Shown: positions 17,390 through 27,195 of the stretch, one piece after another
How positions within the stretch are numbered: position 1 is the first letter of the stretch
How the letters are laid out: every line of letters begins with the position of its first letter
The notes under the pieces: generated by a model
The model's database searches: none
What the model was told of the DNA's origin: nothing
What the model saw: the letters and a program-made list of their open reading frames with translations, nothing else
NCBI GenBank assembly: GCA_910575405.1
Contig: CAJTER010000005.1
Location: 1-64,000, forward strand
Source: Clostridia bacterium
Lineage (GTDB): Bacteria > Bacillota > Clostridia > Peptostreptococcales > Anaerovoracaceae
Reading direction: 5' to 3'
DNA: 64,000 bases
Position numbers and translations under genes: made by a program

Positions 17390-18676
17390 ATGGAGATGTT
17401 CAAAACAATCGCCAAAGCCTGGAAAATTATTGACATCAGGAAGAAAATTATTTTTACACTCCTGATGCTCCTGGTTTTCCGTATTGGCTCGAATATTCCG
17501 GTTCCTGGGATTAATCGGACTTATCTGGACCAGGTCATGAATACTGATGAGGGATTGTTTGCTCTGTTTAACCTGTTTTCAGGTGGTGCTTTCAGCAATT
17601 TTACGATTTTTGCCCTGAGCATCACCCCATATATCACAGCTTCCATTATACTGCAGCTTTTGACCATTGCTATTCCAAGGCTGGAGCGTCTGGCAAAGGA
17701 AGGCACGGAAGGTCAGAAAAAGATTGCACAGTATACCCGCTATCTGACCGTAATTCTGGCAATTATCCAGGCTATCGGTATGTCGGTGGGTATGTTCAGA
17801 GAGGCACTTATCAGTACCAGCTTTTTCTCAGTTGCAGTCGTTGTACTGGTGCTTTCAGCAGGTACAGCATTTCTCATGTGGCTGGGAGAAAAGATCAACG
17901 AAAGTGGAATTGGAAATGGTATTTCTCTGATTATCTTCGGAGGAATCATTGCGAGACTGCCGAGCGGCATGCATGCCATCTGGCTCAAGTATACAGAAGG
18001 AACTATGAGCTTTGTTTCCATCGCACTGTTCCTGATTTTCGCTGTCGTTGTTATAATCGGAATCATTGAGATCCAGCAGGGTCAGAGAAGGATTCCGGTG
18101 CAATATGCAAAGCGTGTTGTAGGAAGAAAAATGTACGGCGGACAATCGACACACATTCCGCTTAAAGTAAACCAGGCAGGGGTTATCCCGGTAATCTTTG
18201 CTATGTCATTTTTACAGTTCCCGCTGACCATCACCTATTTTATGTCAGCTAACAGTGCCGCATCCATGTGGATCACAAAGTGGTTATCACCGCAAGGATC
18301 GCCGGGTGTATGGGTATATGCTGTATTTAATGTGATATTGATCATGTTCTTCACATATTTCTATACAGCAGTTACTTTTAACCCCATGGATGTTGCGCAG
18401 AACATGAAGGCCAACGGCGGATTTATTCCGGGAATCAGACCGGGTAAAGCTACGGTTGAATATTTAAACAAAGTAATGACAAGAATCACATTTGTAGGTG
18501 CGGTTTTCTTGGCTGCAGTAGCAGTACTGCCGACTATCGTCAGTCAGTACACAGGCCTTACGAATCTGCATTTCGGCGGAACATCCCTGCTCATTGCGGT
18601 TGGTGTAGCGCTGGATACCATGAAGCAGCTTGAAAACCAGATGGTCATGAGAAATTATCAGGGATTCCTAAAATAG
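17390..18676 (+). CDS. secY: Protein translocase subunit SecY
   Basis: The 428-residue ten-span inner-membrane protein forms the protein-conducting channel. Visible are TLLMLLVFRIGSNIPVPGIN (span 1), the plug-region GLFALFNLFSGGAFSNFTIF, PYITASIILQLL, and cytoplasmic loops with GQRRIPVQYAKR and FNPMDVAQNMKANGGFIPGIRPG. Its partners SecE and SecG are not in the window. It starts immediately after rplO. Confidence 0.97.
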   Translation: MEMFKTIAKAWKIIDIRKKIIFTLLMLLVFRIGSNIPVPGINRTYLDQVMNTDEGLFALFNLFSGGAFSNFTIFALSITPYITASIILQLLTIAIPRLERLAKEGTEGQKKIAQYTRYLTVILAIIQAIGMSVGMFREALISTSFFSVAVVVLVLSAGTAFLMWLGEKINESGIGNGISLIIFGGIIARLPSGMHAIWLKYTEGTMSFVSIALFLIFAVVVIIGIIEIQQGQRRIPVQYAKRVVGRKMYGGQSTHIPLKVNQAGVIPVIFAMSFLQFPLTITYFMSANSAASMWITKWLSPQGSPGVWVYAVFNVILIMFFTYFYTAVTFNPMDVAQNMKANGGFIPGIRPGKATVEYLNKVMTRITFVGAVFLAAVAVLPTIVSQYTGLTNLHFGGTSLLIAVGVALDTMKQLENQMVMRNYQGFLK

Positions 18677-19333
<657 letters not shown>

Positions 19334-19334
19334 C

Positions 19335-20081
19335 ATGATCATCATCAAGTCAGAACAGGAAATAGACATAATGCGCGAGTCGGGAAAGGTGACGGGGCAA
19401 ATACTCCGGGAACTGGAAGACCTGATAAAGCCAGGCATTTCCACAAAGGAAATTGATCGATTTGTGGAGACTACCATAAGAAAAAACGGAATGATACCAT
19501 CCTTTAAGGGCTATGGCGGGTTTCCCGCCAGCGCCTGTGTTTCTATCAACGATGAGGTGGTACATGGTATTCCGTCAAAGAAACGCAAATTAAGAGAAGG
19601 CGATATTGTCAGTGTGGATGTGGGATCTACCTACAAGGGATATGTCAGCGATGCTGCCAGAACCTATGGTGTAGGGACTATCTCCTCAGAAGCGCAGCGG
19701 CTCATTGATGCAGCTAGAGACAGTTTCTTTGAAGGGCTGAAGTTTTGTAAAACAGGCTACAGACTTTCGGATATATCGCATGCCATTCAGGAAAAGGTGG
19801 AGAGCGAGGGCTTTGGTGTTATCAGGGATTTTGTCGGCCACGGCGTAGGGCAAAAGATGCACGAAGAGCCACAGATCCCAAATTATGGAGCACCTGGCCG
19901 TGGGCCAAGACTTGCAAAAGGAATGGTTTTCGCCATTGAACCGATGATCACGGAGGGAACCTATGAAGTAGAGACTCTCCTTGATGACTGGACCGTGGTG
20001 ACCCTTGATGGAAAAATGGCCGCCCATTATGAAAATACTGTTGTTATTACTGACGGTGAGCCGGAATTGCTTACATTATAA
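19335..20081 (+). CDS. map: Methionine aminopeptidase type I
   Basis: The 248-residue protein starts at ATG 19335, one base after the adk stop and behind GGGGGAA. A longer in-frame start at 19317 would overlap adk. The five metal ligands are visible: Asp in VSVDVGSTY, Asp in GYVSDAART, His in GHGVGQKMHEEP, Glu in FAIEPM, Glu in AHYENTVVI. It removes initiator Met from nascent chains. Confidence 0.96.
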   Translation: MIIIKSEQEIDIMRESGKVTGQILRELEDLIKPGISTKEIDRFVETTIRKNGMIPSFKGYGGFPASACVSINDEVVHGIPSKKRKLREGDIVSVDVGSTYKGYVSDAARTYGVGTISSEAQRLIDAARDSFFEGLKFCKTGYRLSDISHAIQEKVESEGFGVIRDFVGHGVGQKMHEEPQIPNYGAPGRGPRLAKGMVFAIEPMITEGTYEVETLLDDWTVVTLDGKMAAHYENTVVITDGEPELLTL

Positions 20082-20096
20082 AGGAGAGGTGTTATT

Positions 20097-20318
20097 ATGG
20101 CGAAGAAAGACGTCATTGAAGCAGAAGGTACGGTTGTAGACGCACAGCCTAATGCCATGTTTGTAGTAAGGCTGGAAACCGGACATGAAGTGCTTGCACA
20201 CGTTTCAGGAAAAATCAGAATGAACTTCATCAGGATTCTGCCGGGAGATAAAGTAAAAGTAGAACTTTCTCCATATGACTTGACAAGAGGTCGGATTACC
20301 TGGAGAGGAAAAGCGTAA
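20097..20318 (+). CDS. infA: Translation initiation factor IF-1
   Basis: The 73-residue OB-fold protein opens [19 protein letters not shown]. It contains [26 protein letters not shown], close to the family consensus, and ends [13 protein letters not shown]. It occupies the 30S A-site during initiation. AAGGAGAGG precedes the start. Confidence 0.97.
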   Translation: MAKKDVIEAEGTVVDAQPNAMFVVRLETGHEVLAHVSGKIRMNFIRILPGDKVKVELSPYDLTRGRITWRGKA

Positions 20319-20343
20319 CAGGAAAGGTTAGGAGGATTGCGAA

Positions 20344-20457
20344 ATGAAAGTTAGAGCTTCCGTAAAACCGATCTGCGAAAAGTGTAAAGTAATCAAACGT
20401 AAGGGCAGAGTAATGGTTATCTGTGAAAACCCTAAGCACAAGCAGAGACAAGGTTAA
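20344..20457 (+). CDS. rpmJ: 50S ribosomal protein L36, zinc type
   Basis: The 37-residue protein [20 protein letters not shown]... has the zinc ligands C-x2-C, then C and H near the end ([11 protein letters not shown]). It is among the smallest ribosomal proteins. AGGAGG 8 bp upstream. It is followed by a 228-nt gap before rpsM. Confidence 0.95.
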   Translation: MKVRASVKPICEKCKVIKRKGRVMVICENPKHKQRQG

Positions 20458-20685
20458 GCATGCAGAAACCATGTTGCTTCGGCAAGGTCCTCAGCCCTGT
20501 GGGCCTGTGGAGTTTGTCTGCGCAACATGTTACTGCCTGTAGGGGTTGCCGCTGGTGCGGCAATCTGAATAGATAAGTTATATTTTATAAGTTTGCACAA
20601 AACAAGAGAACATCCCGTTTATATTACGCCCCATGTCGTGAGATATGAAAGGCTGCGTGACGGAAGATGGGAATAGGAGGAAAAT
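20458..20685 (+). other. Structured rpmJ-rpsM intergenic RNA candidate
   Basis: The 228-nt gap has no ORF. It contains a long-range stem ATGTTGC/GCAACAT (about 20471-20477 and 20522-20528) with an inner GCCC/GGGC hairpin, a strong GTTGCCGC/GCGGCAAT hairpin (20545-20566), and a CCCAT/ATGGG pairing near the rpsM ribosome binding site. It holds no T-run and only weak promoter-like hexamers. In E. coli the alpha operon has an S4-binding pseudoknot at the rpsM start; this could be a functional analogue. Confidence 0.45.
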
Positions 20686-21054
20686 ATGGCTCGTATAGCC
20701 GGTGTCGACTTACCAAGAGAAAAAAGAGTTGAAATTGGTTTGACCTACATTTATGGTATTGGCAGACCGACAGCAAACGCTATTTTGGAAAAAGCCGGAG
20801 TAAATCCTGACACAAGAGTAAAGGATTTATCCGAAGAAGAAGCTGGTAAGATCAGAAAGATCATTGACCAGGAGTATGTTGTAGAGGGTGATTTGAGAAG
20901 AGATGTTTCCCTGAATATCAAGAGACTGATGGAAATCGGTTGCTATAGAGGGATCAGACATAGAAGAGGTCTTCCTGTAAGAGGGCAGAAAACCAAGACA
21001 AACGCCAGAACTCGCAAAGGTCCGAAGAAGACTGTAGGAAGAAAGAAAAAGTAA
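20686..21054 (+). CDS. rpsM: 30S ribosomal protein S13
   Basis: The 122-residue protein starts [26 protein letters not shown]. Its C-terminal tail is very basic ([15 protein letters not shown]) and reaches the P-site t[21 protein letters not shown] is the signature. AGGAGG 7 bp ahead. Confidence 0.97.
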   Translation: MARIAGVDLPREKRVEIGLTYIYGIGRPTANAILEKAGVNPDTRVKDLSEEEAGKIRKIIDQEYVVEGDLRRDVSLNIKRLMEIGCYRGIRHRRGLPVRGQKTKTNARTRKGPKKTVGRKKK

Positions 21055-21066
21055 GGAGGTAGAACA

Positions 21067-21465
21067 ATGGCTAAAACTGTAAAGAAAACAGCTAGAAAAA
21101 AGAGAAGAGAGCGCAAGAACATTGAAAAAGGCCAAGCACATATTCAGTCTACCTTTAACAACACTCTTGTTACTCTTACAGATTTAAGCGGAAATGCATT
21201 ATCATGGTCCAGTGCCGGTTCACTGGGATTCAAAGGATCCAGAAAATCCACTCCATATGCTGCTCAGAGCGCTGCAGAAGAAGCTGCTAAGGGCGCTATG
21301 GAACATGGTCTGAAAACCGTTGAAGTATATGTAAAAGGTCCGGGATCCGGAAGAGAAGCTGCTATTAGAGCACTTCAGAGCGCAGGTCTTGAAATCACAA
21401 TGATTAAAGATATTACGCCGATACCGCACAACGGATGCAGACCACCGAAAAGAAGAAGAGTCTGA
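21067..21465 (+). CDS. rpsK: 30S ribosomal protein S11
   Basis: The 132-residue protein has a basic N-terminus ([13 protein letters not shown]), [15 protein letters not shown] and the C-terminal [18 protein letters not shown], which includes the Asn-Gly that can form isoaspartate in E. coli. Part of the platform beside the E-site. Confidence 0.97.
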   Translation: MAKTVKKTARKKRRERKNIEKGQAHIQSTFNNTLVTLTDLSGNALSWSSAGSLGFKGSRKSTPYAAQSAAEEAAKGAMEHGLKTVEVYVKGPGSGREAAIRALQSAGLEITMIKDITPIPHNGCRPPKRRRV

Positions 21466-21486
21466 TGAAGGGAGGAGTAGAACAGA

Positions 21487-22107
21487 ATGTCAAGATATAC
21501 AGATGCTAGCTGCAGATTATGCAGAAGAGAAGGCCAGAAACTTTTCTTGAAGGGCGAAAGATGCTACAGCACCAAATGCGCCATCGAAAAGAGAAACTTT
21601 CCTCCCGGACAGCATGGACAGGGAAGAAAAAAAGTTTCTGACTATGGACTTCAGTTAAGAGAAAAACAGAAAGCAAAGAGATTCTACGGACTACAGGAAA
21701 CACAGTTCCGTAATTTATTTGATAAAGCTGCAAGAAAGAAAGGCATCACTGGTGAAAACCTGCTGATCCTGCTGGAATCAAGACTGGATAACGTCGTATT
21801 CAGACTTGGATTTGCTTCCTCAAGGAAAGAAGCAAGACAGCTTGTAACACACGGACACTTTACAGTAAACGGAAAGAAAGTCGATATTCCTTCCTACGAA
21901 GTGAGTGCAGGCGATGTGATCAAAGTAAAAGAAAAGAGCACAAATTCTCCAAAGTTCAAGGAGATTAAAGATATGGCAATCACTGTTCCGGGATGGATGA
22001 CAGTGGATGTTGAAAAACTGGAAGGTAGGGTTGTTGCGCTGCCAACTAGAGAAGAAATTGACACTCCGGTTGCAGAGCATCTGATCGTCGAATTATATTC
22101 CAAATAA
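21487..22107 (+). CDS. rpsD: 30S ribosomal protein S4
   Basis: The 206-residue protein has an N-terminal CRLCRREG...CYSTKC cluster, a zinc-binding form, followed by [12 protein letters not shown]. An S4 RNA-binding domain follows ([26 protein letters not shown]). S4 starts 30S assembly and autoregulates its own expression in many bacteria. Unlike Bacillus subtilis, where rpsD stands alone, it lies inside the alpha operon here. Confidence 0.97.
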   Translation: MSRYTDASCRLCRREGQKLFLKGERCYSTKCAIEKRNFPPGQHGQGRKKVSDYGLQLREKQKAKRFYGLQETQFRNLFDKAARKKGITGENLLILLESRLDNVVFRLGFASSRKEARQLVTHGHFTVNGKKVDIPSYEVSAGDVIKVKEKSTNSPKFKEIKDMAITVPGWMTVDVEKLEGRVVALPTREEIDTPVAEHLIVELYSK

Positions 22108-22163
22108 TAGTTGATTGATGAGTTTCGTTAATTGACTGTTTTGGAAGAAAAGGAGGGTTTTGA

Positions 22164-23111
22164 GTGATAGAAATCGAAAAACCAACAATTGAATGTGTAT
22201 TTTCAAACGACGATTCCAATTATGGAAAGTTCGTTGTAGAGCCTTTGGAAAGAGGGTACGGTACGACTCTGGGAAACAGCCTGAGAAGAATTCTTTTGAG
22301 CTCGCTTCCGGGAGCAGCCGTTACATCTGTTAAAATCGACGGAATACTTCATGAATTTTCAACCATTCCAGGAGTCAAAGAAGACGTTACAGAGATTATC
22401 TTAAACTTAAAAAAGTTAGCTGTTAAACTGAACGGCGAAAGCACGAAGAAAGTATTAATTAATGCAATTGGGCCAAAAGAAGTAACGGCAGCCGATATTA
22501 TCGGCGATTCGGATCTGGAAATCTGCAATCCGGAGCTGCATATCGCTACTCTTGAGGAAAACGCTACGCTGGTTATGGAAATGAACCTTGCCAGAGGCAG
22601 AGGCTATGTTTCCGCGGATCAGAACAAGACGGAAAGCACACCGATTGCAGTGATACCGACTGATTCGATCTACACGCCGGTAAGGAAAGTGAACTTTACT
22701 GTTGAAAATACCAGAGTTGGTCAGGTGACTGACTATGACAAGCTTATTTTAGAGATCTGGACAGACGGTTCAATCACGCCGAGCGAAGGGGTATCCATTG
22801 GAGCAAAGATCATGCAGGAGCATCTGAACCTGTTCATTGAGCTGACGGATAGCACGGATACGATGGAGATCATGGTGGAAAAGGAAGAGGATCAGAAAGA
22901 AAAAGCTCTGGAGATGACCATCGAAGAACTGGAACTTTCCGTTCGTTCCTTCAACTGCCTGAAACGTGCAGCCATCAATACTGTGGAAGAACTGACTCAC
23001 CGTTCAGAGGAAGACATGATGAAGGTCAGAAACCTTGGTAAAAAGTCTTTGGACGAAGTAAAACACAAACTTGAAGAACTAGGCCTTGGCCTGAGACAAA
23101 GTGATGAATGA
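22164..23111 (+). CDS. rpoA: RNA polymerase alpha subunit
   Basis: The 315-residue protein uses a GTG start after AAGGAGGG. The N-terminal domain (about 1-230) has the dimerisation motif [24 protein letters not shown]. The C-terminal domain (about 245-310) contains [20 protein letters not shown] and [19 protein letters not shown], which contact UP elements and activators. Gap to rpsD 56 bp. Confidence 0.97.
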   Translation: MIEIEKPTIECVFSNDDSNYGKFVVEPLERGYGTTLGNSLRRILLSSLPGAAVTSVKIDGILHEFSTIPGVKEDVTEIILNLKKLAVKLNGESTKKVLINAIGPKEVTAADIIGDSDLEICNPELHIATLEENATLVMEMNLARGRGYVSADQNKTESTPIAVIPTDSIYTPVRKVNFTVENTRVGQVTDYDKLILEIWTDGSITPSEGVSIGAKIMQEHLNLFIELTDSTDTMEIMVEKEEDQKEKALEMTIEELELSVRSFNCLKRAAINTVEELTHRSEEDMMKVRNLGKKSLDEVKHKLEELGLGLRQSDE

Positions 23112-23228
23112 GAGACCTAACCCAGTGAACGAAGAGAACTGTTGGTAGGTCCTCGGTCAGGAATTCATGGACTTTAGCACATAGAATTCTACGGCCAGGT
23201 AGAAGAAACACATAAGGAGGATTTAGCG
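23112..23228 (+). other. Structured rpoA-rplQ intergenic RNA candidate
   Basis: The 117-nt stretch forms a stem GACCT..CAGT/ACTG..AGGTC (about 23113-23143). A second hairpin has GAATTC arms (about 23161-23166 and 23186-23191). The gap between rpoA and rplQ is usually short, so conserved structure here would suggest an rplQ leader. Confidence 0.4.
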
Positions 23229-23570
23229 ATGCCAGGATATAGAAAGCTAGGCAGACCTTCTGCTCACAGAAAAGCAATGCTGAGAAACCTCGTTACCGAT
23301 CTGTTAAGAGAGGGACGTATTTCTACAACAGAGCACAGAGCAAAGGAAGCCAGACGTCAGGCTGAAAAAATGATCACTCTTGCTAAACGCGGCGATCTTC
23401 ACGCAAGAAGACAAGTGCTCGCATATGTTTATGATGAAGACGTGGTTTCAAAGCTGTTTGATGAAATAGCGCCGAACTATGCCGAGAGAAACGGCGGATA
23501 TACAAGAATTTTAAAATTAGGACCAAGACGCGGTGACTGTGCTGAGGTTGTATTTTTAGAATTAGTATAA
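23229..23570 (+). CDS. rplQ: 50S ribosomal protein L17
   Basis: The 113-residue protein has [22 protein letters not shown] and [22 protein letters not shown], closing with [20 protein letters not shown]. It lies near the tunnel exit and is the last gene of the supercluster. Confidence 0.97.
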   Translation: MPGYRKLGRPSAHRKAMLRNLVTDLLREGRISTTEHRAKEARRQAEKMITLAKRGDLHARRQVLAYVYDEDVVSKLFDEIAPNYAERNGGYTRILKLGPRRGDCAEVVFLELV

Positions 23571-23583
23571 GGCAGGAATTTAC

Positions 23584-23609
23584 CAGGGCCCGCAGGAATG
23601 CGGGTCCTG
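23584..23609 (+). terminator. Terminator of the ribosomal supercluster
   Basis: Arms CAGGGCCCGCA and TGCGGGTCCTG (one G-T pair) with a GGAA loop, then TTGCTTT. The T-run is weak. The convergent Mn catalase gene ends 55 bp on, so the hairpin may serve both. Confidence 0.75.
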
Positions 23610-23664
23610 TTGCTTTAGGAGAAGTTTGCTCAGAGGTATTTCTACGAACTTTTTCCAGCTCTGT

Positions 23665-24336
23665 TTAAGACTGGAGATTAAATTCAGCAGGCTTTGCTTT
23701 TGCAGGGTTAAAACTCTGGCCTCCAGGGTTGGAAAGATCAAAGTAGATGCGCGAGTATTCCGTATTACCCCAGTTTTTTTGGGAACCAGTATCCTGAATT
23801 TTATTAAAGGCTTCGCGGAACATGGTATTGTGGGCTTCCTCGCGCTCAAGGAGAAACTCGATGGTTTCCCGCACTCCGGAGTCATTCACTTGGCGGTACA
23901 GGTATTCGTAGACTACTTTGGCTCGCTGCTCTCCTGCGATATCAGACAGTAAATCTGCCGCAAGATCACCAGTTTCATCTATATAAGCAGCTGTCCATGG
24001 ATATCCACTGGCATTGGTCAGCATCGGCGTTAGCCCGGACAAAACATGCGCTTCCATCGTTCCTACGGCTGCATTTTTTGCATCAAGATGATGACCGTTG
24101 AGCATATTAACAGTAGCACTGATCATTTCCAGGTGGCAAAGCTCTTCGGCAGCTATATCCATAAACAGATCCTTAATTTCCGGATCCTTGATGCGCATGC
24201 TCTGCGATAAATACTGGAGTGCACTTTTTAATTCTCCCTGAGGCCCGCCGAGCTGTTCCTGCATCATGGCAGCATAATTGGGGTTTGGGCGATCCACCTT
24301 TACAGGATGCAAATATTGTTTCTCGTGTTTAAACAT
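23665..24336 (-). CDS. Manganese catalase (CotJC-like)
   Basis: The 223-residue ferritin-like four-helix protein would break down hydrogen peroxide at a di-Mn centre. Metal ligands are visible in order: Glu in GGPQGELKSALQYL, EELCHLEM (Glu and His), Glu in GEQRAKVVYEYL, and EREEAHNTMF (Glu and His). NKIQDTGSQKNWGNTEYSR at the C-terminus is typical of clostridial Mn catalases. It resembles spore coat CotJC but is longer and lacks cotJA/cotJB neighbours. A GAAGGAGATATC site precedes the start on the minus strand. Confidence 0.88.
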   Translation of the reverse strand: MFKHEKQYLHPVKVDRPNPNYAAMMQEQLGGPQGELKSALQYLSQSMRIKDPEIKDLFMDIAAEELCHLEMISATVNMLNGHHLDAKNAAVGTMEAHVLSGLTPMLTNASGYPWTAAYIDETGDLAADLLSDIAGEQRAKVVYEYLYRQVNDSGVRETIEFLLEREEAHNTMFREAFNKIQDTGSQKNWGNTEYSRIYFDLSNPGGQSFNPAKAKPAEFNLQS

Positions 24337-24439
24337 AAAGATATCTCCTTCTCTTTTTCGTTATTTTGCCTGGGAAGTTGTGAAAGTATGTATGCCTGGT
24401 TTTCCTTTTCCTGAAAACGAATGTGCGAACAGGTGCAGC

Positions 24440-24474
24440 AGAGGAAAGCTTCTAATAAACTGCAGCTTTCCTCT
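24440..24474. repeat. Perfect 11-bp inverted repeat between divergent genes
   Basis: AGAGGAAAGCT (24440-24450) and AGCTTTCCTCT (24464-24474) with a 13-nt spacer. The right arm overlaps the -35 of the promoter reading into the EFR1-family gene. No T-run on either side, so an operator is as likely as a terminator. Confidence 0.6.
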
Positions 24475-24501
24475 GACAAGCCAATCATTGTATGATAAAA
24501 T
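24473..24501 (+). promoter_or_regulatory. Sigma-A-type promoter
   Basis: CTGACA (24473-24478), 17-bp spacer, TAAAAT (24496-24501), ahead of the flavodoxin/ferredoxin gene. The inverted repeat at 24440-24474 touches its -35. Confidence 0.55.
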
Positions 24502-24568
24502 AGTAATGATTAGAAAAGAAGCGGTATAAAGAATGGCGAATAATGCGCAGGAGAGAGGAGCACATAAC

Positions 24569-25360
24569 ATGAGCAAAAAGAAGATATGGGCAATGTATTT
24601 CAGCCCTACAGGAACAACAGAAAAAATTGTAACTTGTGTAGCAAACGAACTGGCAGACGGGCAGGCCGAAGTTTTTGACTTTACACTTCCCCAGGTAAGG
24701 GCAGAGGAAAAAGCTTTTACAGAAGAGGATGCGGTTGTCTTCGGTGTTCCGGTTTATGCTGGTCGAGTGCCAAACGTGCTGCTGAAATACCTGGATAAGG
24801 TTCAGGGAAACGGCGCTCTTGCTGTACCAATCGTTCTTTTTGGAAACCGGAATTACGATGATGCGCTGATTGAGCTGAGAAATATTTTGGAGAAAAACGG
24901 TTTTCATACCATTGCAGCGGCAGCCTTTGTCGGGGAGCATTCTTTCTCAAAGACTCTGGCAGCAGGACGTCCAGATGATAAGGATATGGCACTAGCCAGA
25001 GAATTTGCCTCCAAGATTGTGCTGGAAAACAGGGGCGAGATTTCCGTAAAGGGCGAAGATCCTATACGGGGCTATTATCAGCCGAGAGACAGACAAGGCG
25101 TCTTTATCGACATAAGGAAGGTAAAACCTCTCACTTCAGATGCGTGTGATGACTGCAAAATCTGTGCGCAGGTTTGCCCAATGGGGTCTATTTCCTTTGA
25201 TAATGTGCGGGAATTTACCGGAATCTGCATCAAATGCGGCGCCTGCATCAAAAAGTGCCCGAAACAGGCAAAATACTATGAGGATGCGGGCTACCTCTAT
25301 CACAAAACCGAGCTTGAGGAAGGCTACACGCGCCGGGCAGAACCAGAGATTTTTGTGTAA
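24569..25360 (+). CDS. EFR1-family flavodoxin/ferredoxin fusion
   Basis: The 263-residue protein is an electron carrier. The N-terminal half is flavodoxin-like, with the FMN phosphate loop FSPTGTTEK and VFGVPVYAGRVPN. The C-terminal half has two 4Fe-4S clusters (CDDCKICAQVCP and CIKCGACIKKCP). I start it at ATG 24569, behind AGAGGAG. An in-frame ATG at 24533 would add 12 residues and has no good site. Such proteins occur widely in anaerobes; redox partners are unknown. Confidence 0.85.
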   Translation: MSKKKIWAMYFSPTGTTEKIVTCVANELADGQAEVFDFTLPQVRAEEKAFTEEDAVVFGVPVYAGRVPNVLLKYLDKVQGNGALAVPIVLFGNRNYDDALIELRNILEKNGFHTIAAAAFVGEHSFSKTLAAGRPDDKDMALAREFASKIVLENRGEISVKGEDPIRGYYQPRDRQGVFIDIRKVKPLTSDACDDCKICAQVCPMGSISFDNVREFTGICIKCGACIKKCPKQAKYYEDAGYLYHKTELEEGYTRRAEPEIFV

Positions 25361-25411
25361 TGGCAACAGGCATTTTGGGACATACTATTCCAAAAAGGAT
25401 GGTGAACCAGA

Positions 25412-25852
25412 ATGAAGGAAACAAATGAGAACGCCCAGCTGCTGAATTTTATTTACCAAAACTCTCAGATGGGTGTGAATACTATTACAGAGCTGATAGA
25501 CATTACGACAGACGACAACTTTAAAAAGCAGCTCCATGCACAGCTGAAGGAATACAGGCAAATTCACGATGAGTCGGCCCAGATGCTAGAAGCCAACGGC
25601 TTTAATGAAGAAGGGCTTTCAGCCTTTGAAAAAATCAGGACTTATCTAATGATCAACTTTCAGACCTTGACGGACGACTCGGTATCCCATATAGCCGAAA
25701 TGCTCATTGTGGGCAGCACAATGGGAGTCATTGATGCCATCCGCAATGTCCGCACCTATAAGGGAAAAGCGGAACCGGATATTTTGGAGCTGATGGAGCA
25801 TCTGAGAATCTTTGAAGAAAATAATGTAGAACGGTTTAAAGCATACCTTTAG
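25412..25852 (+). CDS. Uncharacterised ferritin-like helical protein
   Basis: The 146-residue, all-helical, acidic protein has no signal peptide. Its helices (NENAQLLNFIYQNSQMGVNTITELI, then KQLHAQLKEYRQIHDESAQML, then SHIAEMLIVGSTMGVIDAIRN) resemble small four-helix-bundle proteins of the DUF2383/PA2169 kind, without an obvious metal site. It follows the flavodoxin/ferredoxin gene by 51 bp and is closed by a strong terminator, so the two are probably one unit. Function unknown. Confidence 0.75.
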   Translation: MKETNENAQLLNFIYQNSQMGVNTITELIDITTDDNFKKQLHAQLKEYRQIHDESAQMLEANGFNEEGLSAFEKIRTYLMINFQTLTDDSVSHIAEMLIVGSTMGVIDAIRNVRTYKGKAEPDILELMEHLRIFEENNVERFKAYL

Positions 25853-25857
25853 CTTGA

Positions 25858-25909
25858 AACGGTCGCCCAGGCTTTTCTGTATGAGACAGAGTCAGGGGCG
25901 GCCGTTTTT
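25858..25909 (+). terminator. Rho-independent terminator
   Basis: AACGGTCGCCC (25858-25868 region) pairs with GGGCGGCCGTT (one G-T pair), with an inner TCTGT/ACAGA hairpin. TTTTT runs to 25909. Confidence 0.88.
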
Positions 25910-26108
25910 GTATGCTTTTTTCAAGCAGTTGAGCTTATGCTCTTCTGGCTATCCTCTCATATCTGTTTGAACCCAGGTTCATTTTTTCGTTTTGTTTCTA
26001 TGATTTTGTAAATTTAGTATGTCTTACAATTTATAAATATTTACAAAAAGCAGAAGGCATTTGCATAAAGTTCAGTTGAATCTTTTGCCAAAGAGAAACG
26101 TTAAATAA

Positions 26109-26142
26109 ATTGTAAACTTATTTATAATAAAAAGTTGACAAT
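26109..26142. promoter_or_regulatory. BirA-type biotin operator
   Basis: ATTGTAAAC (26109-26117), 16-nt spacer, GTTGACAAT (26134-26142). The half-sites are inverted repeats with one mismatch and match the known TTGTAAAC...GTTTACAA pattern bound by biotin-BirA. The right half covers the -35 of the bio promoter, so binding would block transcription when biotin is plentiful. birA itself is not in the window. Confidence 0.85.
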
Positions 26143-26162
26143 TTTGAAAAAGCAACTATAAT
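26135..26162 (+). promoter_or_regulatory. Promoter of bioBDA
   Basis: TTGACA (26135-26140), 16-bp spacer, TATAAT (26157-26162). Both hexamers perfect; the -35 is inside the BirA operator. Confidence 0.9.
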
Positions 26163-26232
26163 GATCTTAGATACAAACTTATAGGTTATTGGGAGGCCGT
26201 TTGCCGCAGACTAGCGGTGGAAGGGAGGTTTT

Positions 26233-27195
26233 ATGATAAAGGAGTGTTATGAAACGGTTCTTGCAGGGGAACAGCTGGACGGGGAGGAGCTGATGAAGCT
26301 GACAGAACAGCCTCTGGGGGTTCTGAGAAAAGCGGCGGACGAGCTTCGCAGGAAACTCTGCGGGGACCATTTTGATTTGTGCACCATTATCAATGGAAAG
26401 AGTGGAAGATGCAGCGAGGACTGCAAATACTGTGCCCAATCCATCTGCTATGAAGCCCAGGTCAAAGAATACTCTCTTCTTTCCGATCAGCAGATTGCGG
26501 AGAATGCAAGCTATAATTGGGACAAAGGCGTCGCGCGGTTTTCAGTTGTAACATCGGGGAAACGGTTGTCTGATGGGGAAATGGAGCAGCTGTGCGGGGC
26601 TTATGAAAAGGCGGCAGCATGTGGCATTTCCCTCTGTGCTTCACACGGGCTGTTGACAAAGGAGCAGTTCAGCAAATTAAAAAGGGCCGGAGTTTCCCGG
26701 TATCACAACAATCTTGAAACCTCCAGGCGATTTTTTCCACAAATATGCACAACCCACACCTATGATGACAAGATAGCAGCCATCAGGTTGGCGCAGGAAG
26801 TAGGCCTTACTGTCTGCAGCGGAGGCATTATGGGAATGGGAGAAACCTGGCAGGATCGGATCGAGATGGCGTTGCAGTTGCGGGAGCTTGATATCCGCTC
26901 AGTACCCATCAATATCCTAAATCCTATACCGGGAACTCCCCTGGCGCACCGGAGGCATTTGAGCAGGGATGAGGTAAACCGGATCATCGCAGTCTTTCGT
27001 TTTGCACTTCCAAAAGCCTACATTCGTCTTGCCGGAGGCAGAGGTTTACTGCCGGATAAAGGAAAAGGCGCGTTCTGTTCCGGGGCGAACGCTGTTATTT
27101 CAGGTGATATGCTGACCACAGCGGGAATCAGCATTGAACGGGATTTACAGATGCTGGGAGAATTGGGATTCAAGGTGGTGAAGCAAAATGGCTAA
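26233..27195 (+). CDS. bioB: Biotin synthase
   Basis: The 320-residue radical SAM enzyme inserts sulfur into dethiobiotin. The radical SAM cysteines are CSEDCKYCAQS (about residues 58-68). Further family marks are RYHNNLETS, TYDDKIAAIRLAQEVGLTVCSGGIMGMGE and NILNPIPGTPL. The last step of the pathway is encoded first in this operon. GGGAGG precedes the ATG, and the stop overlaps bioD by 8 bp. Confidence 0.95.
   Translation: MIKECYETVLAGEQLDGEELMKLTEQPLGVLRKAADELRRKLCGDHFDLCTIINGKSGRCSEDCKYCAQSICYEAQVKEYSLLSDQQIAENASYNWDKGVARFSVVTSGKRLSDGEMEQLCGAYEKAAACGISLCASHGLLTKEQFSKLKRAGVSRYHNNLETSRRFFPQICTTHTYDDKIAAIRLAQEVGLTVCSGGIMGMGETWQDRIEMALQLRELDIRSVPINILNPIPGTPLAHRRHLSRDEVNRIIAVFRFALPKAYIRLAGGRGLLPDKGKGAFCSGANAVISGDMLTTAGISIERDLQMLGELGFKVVKQNG

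Larger units (their letters stand above)
25853..26232 (+). other. 380-bp gene-free interval: terminator, then bio control region
   Basis: No gene. From the left: terminator (25858-25909), about 200 bp of A/T-rich sequence with no clear signal, then the BirA-like operator and promoter (26109-26162) and about 70 nt of untranslated leader before bioB. Confidence 0.8.
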
